DNA of 64,000 nt. Source: Ancylostoma caninum (taxonomy: Eukaryota > Nematoda > Chromadorea > Rhabditida > Ancylostomatidae). Under the pieces are notes generated by a model. It was not told the DNA's origin, ran no database searches, and worked only from the letters and a program-made list of their open reading frames with translations. The position numbers and the translations under genes are program-made. Location of the stretch: contig JBAJFG010000446.1 of the NCBI GenBank assembly GCA_037903475.1, positions 682,001 to 746,000 on the forward strand, in the 5' to 3' direction. Shown here piece after piece: positions 45,830 to 57,623 of the stretch (position 1 is its first letter; each line of letters starts with the position of its first letter).

Positions 45830-47217
45830 GTACGAATTTTTTTCTCGTTTTTTGCTTTAAATTCTTTTTCAACATTTTTTGAATTGCCACTGGCTCAACG
45901 AAAAGTTTGTCTTCCAACTGGCCATGTTAGCAGTAAATAAGGACTTGAATGATTCGAAAATACTTTTAAGCTCCTCAATCTCCACGGGTAGGTTTCAGAT
46001 GACAGCAACTGATCTACTCCTTTCTTACTGCTCTGATACATTTTATTGTCAGAAATGTGGCCATTCACTTTTGTCAAAGGCAACGCTCGTGCTCCAGAAT
46101 TTTGGCTCAGTATCTAAAATACTAAGAAAAGGTCCGTGTTTGACATGGATCAGGGGAAATTTAGATTATTTATTATTTAGCTGCTATTATTATTTATTAT
46201 TTATTATTTAACGGCTCAGACTCCTATTTCCTTTTCACTTCAAAGAGATGTAGATGAGAAGCTCCTGTAGCGTGACAGCCCTAAGGTTTCTCTACCAGCA
46301 CGCTAGTATCACGAATTCTCTCCAATCAGCTACAGGAGGAGCTTGTCATTTACTTCTCCTAATGAGCCGGATTGTGGTCTGTCTCAAGTCCAAGCCACCG
46401 TCTTTTAACTTGCGAAGCCAAATGTTCACCGTGCCTAAGAGATAGAGGAGAGATCTTTCCTACGACATATGGTTTTTGCAGCATCGCTTTCGTTGCTGAA
46501 TCTCCTGAGCTCGCAGAGCTGACATAGTAGAACATTGTGTTGTGATCGATGAGGATTTTTGGTTATAATCGGTAGGAGAAATAGGTATAGGTATATGACC
46601 AACTGATCTCTATATAAGTTCTGAATAGAAGGTTCGGAGCAACCCCGAAAAAATCGGCAATACACGAAAGTGAGTGGATGGAAAGTTTAGCGGGTTTCGT
46701 AGTTGCGTAGCTCCGCGCCGCGCCATATGACGAAGGATAGGGCGCGGAAACACAGAGTGAGCTCGCGCAGCAAATGCCGCAAAGAGGGGGGGGGGCTTTC
46801 AAGGATTTTGCCTCACGCGAGCCCTCCGCGGCAATTTGCTAGCTCGCTCTGCGAGTCGCTGGGTCGAATAGTCTGGCGTATTCGTTGCCGAGCGGAAACC
46901 CAGCGCAACTTCCAGAGCGAGAAGCTTACCGCGCGCGGGTCACCTCTACCGCCGCACTTCCAGACTTCTTCTAATGCTCGCTTCGCTCGCATTAACTCAT
47001 CTTGTAACCACACCAATATAACTTATTTCTCTAATTGAAAAAGGATGGAAAATGCAGCATTGCACTGCTTTCTCTTTTACTCTTTCCTCTGCGCTAAGAA
47101 ACCCGCTACAGAGCAGTAACCTAGCCGACGACGCTAACCTCCCGTCCTAGTTCACATGCAGCTTTCCGTTGATTGCAACCATTAAGAGCAGCTCCAGTGG
47201 ACGGCTATGGCGGTGGT
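45830..47217. other. region downstream of the mucin-like exon
   Basis: Further exons of the mucin-like gene may lie here but were not identified with confidence. TTATTATTTA simple sequence lies at 46160-46210 and a GC-rich segment with CGCTTCGCTCGCAT at 46700-46995, a word also found in the terminal-hairpin family. Confidence 0.3.
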
Positions 47218-47432
47218 CCATCTGCGGCCTCGAGAAGGACGCCGCGCAACCGCACCGCGCGCAATGGGATCGGTGTCGTCTGCCACCGGAGTGCTATTTC
47301 TAAGCTTTTTTTTCTTCCCGATTTAGTCAAAAACCCTTGAAATCGCGTCTAGAAATAGCATAAAAGCAGCAGAAAACATCGGTTACTGCACGCGAGGCGC
47401 GGTTTCGCGACGTCCTCGAGGCCGCAGATGGG
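47218..47432. repeat. foldback sequence, about 215 bp
   Basis: CCATCTGCGGCCTCGAGAAG at the left and the inverted CCATCTGCGGCCTCGAGGAC at the right pair almost perfectly for 17 bases and further with mismatches. Inside, GTGCTATTTCTAAGC and CTAGAAATAGCAT form a second inverted pair. It may be a MITE; no target duplication was seen. Confidence 0.6.
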
Positions 47433-47828
47433 CCAACGCCACTGACGTCCATTGTACAATCGACCGATTTACCATAGGATGATGACAGGAAATAGTTGCC
47501 AGTTCTTGCATGTTATAGTTGGAAAAATGATAAGAGTTAACTTGAATATGAAAGGCGGTGGGGTATAGTTAGGTACAAATGAGAGGGAATCAACCGTGGA
47601 GATGGTGTGAGATGGAGCAAAGGATACAAATGCACATTATACATCTATTACATCAATGCCATCGCTTGGCACTTACCAATATTGCGTTCTGTTACGGCCC
47701 TCACTTGCAGGAGAACTCGTCATGTACTGCTTTTTTTTCTAACTGGTGTAGGCGCACTCCTCCAATAACTTTGGACACTGATAGGTGCCTTTGACGCTAT
47801 AATGACTGCTATGCGCTGTATCGGATAG

Positions 47829-48050
47829 AGGTGCGCCGGCGTACAGAAGTGGATATTCGCCGGCTGATGGGTTCAGCGGTATCACAGTAGTGGACCCGTC
47901 TCCCCTACTTCTGTGCGCCGGCGCACCTTTATCACAGCAGTGGACCCGTCTCCCCACTTCTAGGCGCCGGCGCACCCTTATCATAGCAGTGGACCCGCCG
48001 CCCCCACTTCTGGGCGCCGGCGCACCCTTATCACAGCAGTGGACCCATAG
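47829..48050 (+). repeat. 48-50-bp minisatellite, four to five units
   Basis: Units follow GGCGCCGGCGCACCCTTATC, then ACAGCAGTGGACCCG and TCTCCCCACTTCT. Adjacent units are nearly identical, so amplification is recent. The same unit, more diverged, lies in the hairpin family at 33550 and 35650. Confidence 0.9.
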
Positions 48051-48142
48051 TGAGTCTTCAAACAACCTAGAGATATGATTAGAGTAGGATAACCGCCCTA
48101 CTATTCATTCAAAGCAGGATGAATGAATTTCGTGGCACACAG

Positions 48143-48178
48143 ACGCACACACACACACACACACACTTACACACAGAC
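48143..48178 (+). repeat. (AC)n microsatellite
   Basis: About thirteen CA units followed by one break and a few more. Confidence 0.9.
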
Positions 48179-50299
48179 TAAGCCCATTATTATAAGTGAA
48201 ACTAAGTCATAGGCCTTTAATACGGCAAAGTCTTAGAACAAGGAATAAGACTGTTCCGAAAGTGAAGAATATTCATGCATATAACCTGCTTTCCTTCCAG
48301 CACTCCGCAGTTTTTCCGCACTTTCGCTTGCTAATTTTCCAGCTCGTGTCATTCCAACTATCTTTCCCGCTGAAAAACTATGGCAAGTGTCAGTGTAGGA
48401 TTCTCATAGTGTTGAGTAAGCATCCGCTCCATTTTTTCCCGTCAGGAAAGATGTGTTCTGCGTGGAGAGTAGTTAGGGCACCACCACCGCCCTCAGATGA
48501 ACAGCGAGTCTACAAATGGGTTTACCTATTTTGGAACTCGTCCGCATTTCGGTGCAAATGCTTAGTATTCTGAACTCCCTATCGTAGCTTACCTGCCTGC
48601 GAGGACGTAGAACCCAGGATAGTGAGCACGAACCAAGAGCGTGCTGTAGGCTATGATGGGGAAAGGGTCAAAGGCAGCCCTCACGGGAATTTCGCTATCA
48701 CGGGTTTTGCTATATTCCTAGGTTTAGCATTATACTGGAAACGGATGCTGTGTTCAATGTTGTCCAATCCTACAGAAAAGGTTTTTCTCATTGTCAAGAG
48801 TTAGCCCGTTTGCACAGAATGGCAGAGTTGTCCGGACTTAGAATGGAAGGAAGTGAGACTAGGAGCAAATGTTATGAAAATGAATGAGAGTGATTGTAAA
48901 CGAAAATAACCGTTCATTTTACGCTTCATTTATCCCGGCTGGAACGCCGGAACAAATCTAATCCTATCTTGAGGATGCTGATAGCTACGGCGCTGCAACT
49001 TTCGTAGAATCTTTGCGTCCACTGGTGTGTATCCAAAACTATCAAAATCTCTGACACGAATATTTCCGTGGGTGCCGCCTTTAAGAAACTGAGTGAAGGT
49101 GCAGTATATTTGTTGATCCTTCCTCGAAATGGCTCATTATGTATATTGACAATGTTGTGCATGTTTTTAGTTCAATGTTGAGTAGGCTAATCATATTGGG
49201 CAAAATGAATCCTTTAATCGCAACTTCTCCGAAAGGAATGATTTTTGTGATCATTTCATGAATGGTGGGGTATTCTGAGATCTTTCATACAGAATAGACT
49301 TTAAATCACGATCCGAAGCGAAAAATGCGACAGTGTTGGCTCGCACCGCCTTCATTCAAGCACATACCTCCTAACTCGAGTAATTTTGAGCCGACTTGAA
49401 TTTTTTATGGTGAAGCTACATGCTTAACCTTATCATTAGAATTTTTGGACTGAAGAAGCCTTCTTTCGTAAGCCTTCGGTGGCTAAGAGTTGCAAATTAT
49501 AAATTATTCCACAGTGGTTTTATTTTCCTTCCTTACATGTCCATACATGCTTCAGGAACGAGAAATTGCACTGGGCATGAAGAAGAAGAGGATTTACAAG
49601 TAAGCCAGAACCATAAATTAAGTGTTCTTATTCAATAATGTTTAATTTTGCCCAATCGCACGTCAAGATCAAGAATTCTTTCTATCCAGTATGGACCGTG
49701 ATCCATTGGCTGACGGATTTATTGGATAAAGAAGACGATCTTCATGTGTGATGGGCAGGGACCTCATGATTTCTGATGCACCTCGGATACAAATAAGGTT
49801 GCGCTTTTATGCTCACACTCCAACCACCAACCCTCTACCCTTTCTCGCTTCGTCAGCTTCCCACTCGTCCCTTCAAAGCATTTCTCAAGGACGCACTGGA
49901 ACGGCACGAGCGCACAGGAAACGATGCCCCTCCCCTGCTTCTTTCGCTTATACTAGGCCTCTTTGCCGAAAAGTGATGAAACTTGTGTGGAAAATGGTGG
50001 GACATTGCAGAGTTTTCTGCCTTTCCCGTTTTTCTCCCACCGTTCTCACCAGATTCCAAACCTGGCTACTCAGGTAGAATCCATGACTGTCTCACCCCGC
50101 GATCATATTTCGAATCGCAGCATTCACGGTCTTGTGGTGTGAGATCATCTTTGGTCACTATGATAAGTCGCAGACCCTCCCCCTTCCCATGACGTGGGTG
50201 GGTGGACCGAGAGACTGTGATTGGCTACCCCTCCACTTTGCCTACCGCCACTGGGTGATTTGGAGTAAACAAGGCGCATCAAAGGGAAGCCGATGATTA
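48179..50299. other. no supportable gene
   Basis: Several 60-125-codon frames without domains; none could be joined across splice signals. Confidence 0.3.
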
Positions 50300-51001
50300 C
50301 TCAGACAAACCCTCGCTGGGCGCGCGCGACAATCTCGCTGGGCGCGCAGGTAAGGCCCCGGCAGAAGCGAGATTGGGGCGCGCGCCCAGCGAGTTTGTCG
50401 CGCGCGCCGAGCGACCGAGATACAAGCGCGCGCCCAGCGAACTTGGAGCGCGCGCCTTGCGAGTTTGTCAAGCGCGCCTTGCGAAATTGGCGCGCGCGCC
50501 CAGCGACGATGTCACAACCGGTCAATACAGGATGGTGGCCAGGTGTTTAACGTTGAGCGACAAGGGTCCAACACATAGATGTATTGATGGTGCATGACCA
50601 CCTTTACAAAAATGGCCGCTACGACCTTCCCTTCAATGGATCAGGCTAGCGGTTAAAAAAATATTCCCTTCACGCCATCTAAAACTGGAACAGCCGGCCG
50701 CTCTGACCGGCGGACTCCCACAGATGTTGCTTCGTATTTCTTGCTGGTGAAGATGTGTTCTCGCGCGCGCCCAGCGATGTTGTCGCGCGCGCCCAGCGAG
50801 CGGCTTTCGTCGTCTGCGTCCTTCGAAAATCGTCCCTCGTCTGCTCCGCACCCAGCGAAGTTGTGCTCCGGCAGAAGCGAGCGACTTTACCGACCTGCGT
50901 CTTCGAAACTGTACTATTTTCTTCTGCTCCGAAGCGAAGCAAGGGTCGCTTCTCGCGGAGACCTCAAACAGGTGCGCGCGACCAGCGAGGGTTTGTCTGA
51001 G
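50300..51001. mobile_element. GC-rich inverted-repeat element with internal arrays, TA-flanked
   Basis: The ends CTCAGACAAACCCTCGCTGG are identical on both strands and flanked by TA (50298-50299 and 51002-51003). Just inside, both arms carry repeats of GCGCGCGCCCAGCGAG, the inverse of the terminal CTCGCTGGGCGCGCGC, spaced about 29-32 bp with short unique spacers (TTTGTC, ACTTGGA). The centre (about 50515-50740) is ordinary sequence. The CpG-dense composition is quite unlike the AT-rich surroundings. The 187-codon reverse frame is an array artefact. Confidence 0.8.
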
Positions 51002-51003
51002 TA

Positions 51004-51590
<587 letters not shown>

Positions 51591-51689
51591 CCGAATAGAA
51601 ATCGCGGAGGATGAACCGATCGGGACCAAATTTTGCAGGTAGACTCTCCACTGGCCGGCGGAGGTTATAGGCTACTTTGCACCTGGGAC

Positions 51690-52345
51690 TATCGATTGGT
51701 TTATCGATTATATCGATTTTATTGATTTTTCGCTCTTCTTGACCAGGGACTAGCGAGAACATGCCTACTGGGGTATCTCAATGCGCTGAACACGAATACG
51801 ACAACCATTTTGCGCCAATTTATCGATTTATTGATTTTTCGCTATTCCTGATCATGGCATGGCAAGAACACGTCTACTGGGGTTCCTCAATACGCTGAAT
51901 AAGAATGACAACCATTTCGCACGAAATATTGATTTATTGATTTTATCGATTTTTCCCCATTTTCGCTCGGGGACGGACAAAGACATGTCTTCTTGGGTTT
52001 CTCAATACGCTGAATAGGAATATGACAAACATTTTGTATGAAATATCGGTTTTTCGATTTTATTGATTTTTATCTCTTCTGCCCAATGGAGCGGTGAAGA
52101 TATCTCTCCTGGGGTTCCTCGATATGCTGATTATGAAAATGACAACCATTTTGTACGAATACGTCGATTCAATGTCACCGAAATAGGTTTGCTAACTTTT
52201 CGCCCACAAGTTGATGGGAAACGTCACCTGGGTTTCGCTAACATGCTGATCACCAAAATTATGGAGATTTTAATGAATTTGTCGATGATAGTAATTGGCC
52301 TCAGCAGTATGATGTAGCCTAGGTAATAAAACACCCGAGCGAAGC
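51690..52345 (+). repeat. roughly 115-bp tandem array with hairpin motif, second copy
   Basis: Four to five units with the order TTTATCGATTTATTGATTTT, CGCT, GAACACGTCTACTGGGGTTC, CTCAATACGCTGAATA, GACAACCATTTCGCACGAAA. It ends with ACACCCGAGCGAAGCCGGGT at about 52331-52350. This is the reverse orientation of the array at 30345-31010. Confidence 0.85.
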
Positions 52346-52682
52346 CGGGTACTGCATCATATAATATCAATCGCACCGCATCAAAGCTACAACACTTTGA
52401 AGTCTGAACAAAAATCGGGACTGTTTGAAAAGCTCGCATCGACAAACTGCCACTGGAAATGCATTTCATTCCTATCTAACATTTACAGAAAACCTACTCA
52501 AAGCTCCCCGTTTTCCTCACAGAAAAAGTTTTGCACAGTTATCGCAGAAAACCATTGCGGCGAAGCTGCGCTTCGTGGGGATGACAATGATTTTCTCACG
52601 TTCAGATGGCCCAAAATTAACATGGCACACGAGTTCTAGTGAGAAAGCGCCGCTTCGCTCGTACATATACATATTTCATCAC

Positions 52683-53243
52683 ATGGACGCATCAAATGTG
52701 AATTGCTCCAATTTCAAACGATTTTTAAGGAACTCAACTGCTCTACTATTGTCGGTTGTGGGTGCTTATGCCTCAACACTGGAATTCATCATCATAATCA
52801 CAGTTCTCATGTGGTCAGTGACCTGTTCCACACTATTCTAGTCCCAAAGGCAAATTCCTGACACCTAGAATCAAGCTTTTCTCTGTAGGAATAAGATACA
52901 GCGGCGAATAGACGTTCGCGAAATAAAGTCCATGGCTGGAAAGCAGATAATAAAGAAGAAAAAGAAGCTGTCCAAGGAAGGAAAGTCCAAAGAAGGTAGC
53001 GCTGAAGGAACAAAGTCAGCCGAAGGCGAAGACAAAGCCGGGAAGCAAAAGGCCACCATCGGAAGCGCTGGAACAGGTCGCACTAAACAATCAGGCTCTA
53101 AGGAAAATAAACTCCCAGGCTCCGGAGAGAAAGGCCACGATGGAGGAGATGGTGGGACTCCAGGTCTGGAACCATCGCAGGAGCCAGTGTTCACTGGTGG
53201 CGGAACGGGGGTTGATCCTTATACAGGAGCAGCAGTTATTTAA
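52683..53243 (+). CDS. single-pass membrane protein with Lys/Gly-rich tail
   Basis: Two exons, 52683-52813 and 52889-53243, are split within a Trp codon (TG-G) by a 75-bp intron from GTCAGT to TTCTCTGTAG. The 161-residue product starts MDASNVNCSNFKRFLRNST, with two N-glycosylation sequons (N7 and N17). A membrane segment follows at about 20-44 (LLLSVVGAYAS, LEFIIIITVLMW), then a basic stop-transfer stretch NKIQRR. The tail is hydrophilic: KQIIKKKKKLSKEGK, Ser/Glu/Gly-rich repeats (KEGS, AEGTKSAEG), and a Gly-rich end FTGGGTGVDPYTGAAVI. The topology suggests an outside N-terminus and cytosolic tail. No known domain was recognised. Joining in phase at exactly the acceptor strongly favours a real gene, although the donor GTCAGT is not the commonest form. 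Confidence 0.65.
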
Positions 53244-56200
53244 GCTTTGGAAATTCATTCCCTGTAATGCAATTATATTTTGTGCATTTTTCTCAGATGT
53301 ATTAGACAGCCGACCGATATTGAATGTAAACATAGTCATGTCAAATCATTTACGTTATAATTACGATGTCGCAAGTCTCGTAATTAGTAATGAATTTTAT
53401 GAATAGCTCAAAATGTTACTATGTGCATTTAAAAAATCAGAGAGGAAAAGGCAGAAAGGAAGGCTTCCGATTTCCCACGGAGGACTGATATTACATAATT
53501 CTCGACTTAACGTATTATACATTGTGGAGCCAACCTGAATAGAGCCAACAACCAATTTTTGATAAAAATGAGGAAGGACATAATTGTAACCAGAACCTGT
53601 ATGTGATAACGTAATGAAAAACAGTTCAGAACCAGTATAGTGTTGGGCTTCAGCTAAACTATACACGAAGGTTGATGTTCACGTTTATTCGGCCAACGTT
53701 CTACGCATCGTCGCCTCCTGGAAAGTCGTGAAAATATGCAATCTACCCCCTCAAATGCCTTATCACGCTACTTGATACGATTTGACAGAGAAAATATACC
53801 AGGAAAATTATAAAGAGAGCAGGAACCACAAGCGCTGACCTGTTTAGCCGTTGCGCCAGAGTAGCGCTGCTACTAGTAGTGAGACGGTGCCCCCCCCCCC
53901 CCACATCTGAGCCTGCGGATCAACACTCGCGGGTGACGGTCAAGAGGTGCGCTCGAGAATTTCTCGCACCTCTCTCGCACATCGCTCGCACCTGTAATTG
54001 CGGGTGTCGTGTAAGAGCTGCTCATATCGGCATCAGCTGCTACCAGCTAAAGAAGACGGTCTCCCCGACCGAGCCTTGCCGTCAGAAACGTCGTGCGCGG
54101 CAGAACGGCGTTAAAGCGCTACAGAATATGCGGACACCGCAGTGCGGATCTGGGAAAGCGCTGTTATTTAGAAGCTGCTGGGAACTTCTGATGCTGGGAT
54201 GCCGAAACCTTTTTCACCCTGCAACCATAGAATCTACTATTAACAGTAAATACGCACTACCAATGCCTAAATATACAAACATTCAAGAAAACGGTTGAAA
54301 TTTGTCGACTAGTAATATTGCTGAAAACTTCTTCTAGTAATATTAGTAGGTAGAAGCTGCGGTGTGGTTTTGCCTGTTGAACATGCAGAATTATCTCAGC
54401 AGCCATGTAGACATGATCGACGACCTGGACTTTAACATTCCAAAAGTTTTTTTTTAACCAGGGATGTTTAACATCATTCATTTTTTCTTCAACTATGTAA
54501 GTCTGTGTCGAAAATTGACAGGTTAGTGCCCATTTCAAGTAGTCCTGTTAAAAATTGACATATTTGTGCCCATTTTGAGTAGGAGATCGTTATTATTACG
54601 GTACGAAGCCTGTAAGTAATAAGTTGTAAGTCATGATCATATCGTCGAACGAAACTCGGAGAACACGTCTATGACTAGTTGATTTGTCTTGAGGTGTTGT
54701 CACATGATCCCCCACGCCCTGGTTCTCAACTTGCAGGAATTCTTCCTCCCTACGGATATGCTGCAGGCAAAGTTATTTTCTTTTTCCTCTAGTGCTAGTT
54801 CAATTTCGCAAGCACCACTCAATGATTGATGAACTCAAGCTCGACCAGAGAAAAATTCCAAAGAAGTACAAAACGAATAAGAAAGATTAGTTTTGACAGC
54901 AGTGCTTGTGAAGTCAGCTATCCGAAACGCCCTTTTTTTATTTTCTATGCAATGTTCCAGGTTACATTGACGGTTCTTGAAGTCCTAAGCATGGAGTAGT
55001 GGATAAAGTCAGGCAGATCTCCAAGAATAACGATCAAGTTAGAAACAAAGTTGGAAAAGGCATTTCAGCGAACGAAATCATTTAAAAAATCAAAAAGCGC
55101 CTAGGTCCGTTATTTCTGTTCACGTGATGAAAATCCCCATAAAACTTATTGAATCAAGATGAAAAGTGCCTTGAACTTCAGGGAATTTATGCTCATTTAC
55201 ATTAAAATTTCAGTGTAATGCCTATGTACTCTGTAAGTGATCTAAGCCGGAATCTTTTCGATACCCTGTGACTCAAAAAATCAAGTCAATGATTGAGAGC
55301 TTAATTTTGAATTTCATACTCACCCACCTGTGTTAAGATATTAGAAAAAACGTTATGCATAATTCCTTTCTATGTTGTCAAGTATTATCGCCGCAACGAC
55401 GGTCCCTCGCGCGCGACGATATGTACGAGTTGTCTCACTGGCTGTCTTCCTTAGCTACGAAGGGTTCATGACAGATGGATACTGTAGCCATGCCTGCCTC
55501 TGCCTATGGGAAGGTGCGGTCGAGGTGCGACATGACCCAGCTAACGAGCGAGCGCACCTCTTGACTCGGACCCACACTCGCAGATGTCTTGGTAATGGGC
55601 TAGTTCGTTGTTCACAGTGATGATCCAAAACGCCTCTGATGTTTTGCGTGCTAGCGTTTTGGGTTCGTGCAACAGGGTCGTGACTAAGAAGCACACAAGA
55701 AGAGATTGGGGTATGGTCCCGCAGAGCACACATTCTACCCCTCTACTGAACTGAACAGCGTGTAATATTTGGATTGTGAGACTTTAAAATTATTTCTCAT
55801 GAATAGAGCGAAAAAATGAGAGGGAAAGGATTTTTAAGGCTATACTTAGGAAAATGAAAGAGTACAAAAGGCAGTGAAGTCCGTAGTGTTTTTTCTCTCT
55901 CAAAATAACCTCGTAATACAGTATTGATGTCTTTTTTAACAGAGCGAAATTATGCTGGAGTAACGGATGCTCCCCTTGTAACAACGGTAGCAACGTGACC
56001 ATTGAGTCATTCTAATTTCGGAGGCAATTTCTAGGCACTGGAGAATGAGGAATTTTGTACTGAAGTGACACATTTGAGGCGACAAAGCACCCTTTAGGCG
56101 TTTTCTGGTTTTTGACGACCCTTTATCAGAAAATACCTTTGAACATCTACGTTCGCGTAGGCTACCACAAGGTCAACGAGCCTCCTCGAAAGGTTGGCAA

Positions 56201-56998
56201 GTGAAAGTAGGAGGTCCCAATTGATGGTGTTCGGGGCTCTGTCTATTGAACATCCATTCCTTTGCGTACAAAGAAGGATCTGGCACTGAGGAAATAATGG
56301 CACAATGCAGTTCCAAACTTTAGTACACCTATTGATGTTATCAAGAGCCTGCGACTTCAATGGGTAAGCATAGCTAGATGAGCAGATAACAAGATTATAA
56401 TATTAATAGCCACGCTTTTTGTGGAAATCGCGTGAGAGCATTTTGAAGCACGCGGCTGTCCTAAAAACATTCGTCGAGTAGGCGAGATATTTGATGTCGA
56501 ACTGGAACACTCCATGTGAAAGTATTTCCTAGTAGTCGGACTAACCTTAGAAAAACTTTGCCAGAGAAATTAAGAGGATCAGAGCTTGGGACCTCTGTGA
56601 AAGATGCTGCAGTCATAAATAATGCTGACCATAACTTTAATGTAACCGTTCTAAGATGCCTGAAGAATTGTGAAAATCGAATGCCGAAGAACGAAGAGTG
56701 AAGCGGTGATATGATGGATCATGTTTGTACAACCGTTTTGAACTGGGTTTATCTATTCTTTATCTTTCTGGTTCATGGTTCCGATAAATCCTACTGACTG
56801 TGAAAATGTAATGGCATAGGTCAACATATAACTTATGACTGAAAGTTTAGAAATACGATACGAACATTATGGATAATCCCATTACTTTGGCATTTCATTA
56901 ACAATTTTTTTCTTTTTTTAAGAGAAAGCCAATACTGAATGTTTGTTCACTGATTAACAGTGCTCCAGTCAGAACTCTACAACAAAAACAACGTGTTC
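53244..56998. other. no supportable gene
   Basis: Poly-C at 53890-53903. On the minus strand near 56094-56325 two frames are open after the acceptor-like TTATTTCCTCAG. One reads PDPSLYAKEWMFNRQSPEHH and ends in a stop, the other SLANLSRRLVDLVVAYANVD. A 43-bp intron is possible upstream, but neither frame could be chosen. Confidence 0.3.
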
Positions 56999-57095
56999 GG
57001 TACTTCACACTTACATAACAAAGTAGGCCGAGCAAATATTGGTAGCTTTTCAGTGGTTAGCAGTTTGTTCAAATCCTCTGCTATGAGTATATAAG
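56999..57095 (+). promoter_or_regulatory. promoter of Gly-rich peptide gene 1
   Basis: GGTACTTCACAC (56999-57010), CAAATATTGGTAGCTTTTCA and GTGG, then the TATA box TATATAAG (57088-57095), 53 bp upstream of the ATG. The same blocks in the same order precede gene 2 on the minus strand (61765-61868), in otherwise diverged DNA, which points to conserved regulatory elements. Confidence 0.65.
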
Positions 57096-57147
57096 GAGGC
57101 TGATTCTTATCCTGCAGCTGAACTCGGCTGCTGCAACTTCTAGCGAC

Positions 57148-57573
57148 ATGTATCCTTCCCGTCTGTAAGTGAAGTATGCATTCAAATGTTGTAGAGGTGA
57201 AAATAATTGAACAGATATTCCTGTGAAAGCCTTATTTGTGAATTTGAAGAAGAGACTCCGTCGAATTCCCGTGCTACTCAATTTCGAGATAATTTCAGAA
57301 TCTTCCTGGCTACAATCCTCCTCCTGAGCACGTTCACAATAGAGACTGCTGCGCAACTTCTACTTGTGAGGCTTTCCAGTGACGCCCAATTACAAGAATG
57401 CGGTTGAGGATTTTTTTTTCTAGGGCGGATTGGGCGGAATGGGTGCAATGTACGGAGCCGGATTTGGTGGAGGATTGACGAACTGCGCTTACGGTGGCTT
57501 TGGAATGGGATACATGGGAATGTATGGTGGTGTCGGATGTGGTTTGGGATATGGCGGTTTCATTGGGAAATGA
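57148..57573 (+). CDS. Gly/Met/Tyr-rich secreted peptide, paralogue 1
   Basis: Three exons, 57148-57164, 57299-57365 and 57424-57573, with introns of 133 and 58 bp (GTAAGT to TTTCAG, GTGAGG to TTCTAG). The 77-residue product has a signal peptide (MYPSRLIFLATILLLSTFTI, then ETAA). The mature part starts QLLL and continues GGLGGMGAMYGAGFGGG, TNCAYGGFGMGYMGMYGG, VGCGLGYGGFIGK. There are two cysteines, enough for one disulfide. AATAAA lies at 57618-57623. Small Gly/Tyr-rich secreted peptides of nematodes include antimicrobial (NLP/CNC-type) and cuticle-associated ones; which applies here is unknown. The paralogue at 61334-61711 has identical intron positions and phases. Confidence 0.85.
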
Positions 57574-57623
57574 AACATTATCTGTTTTGCTGCGACTATA
57601 TATTTTCTTAGCAAGAGAATAAA

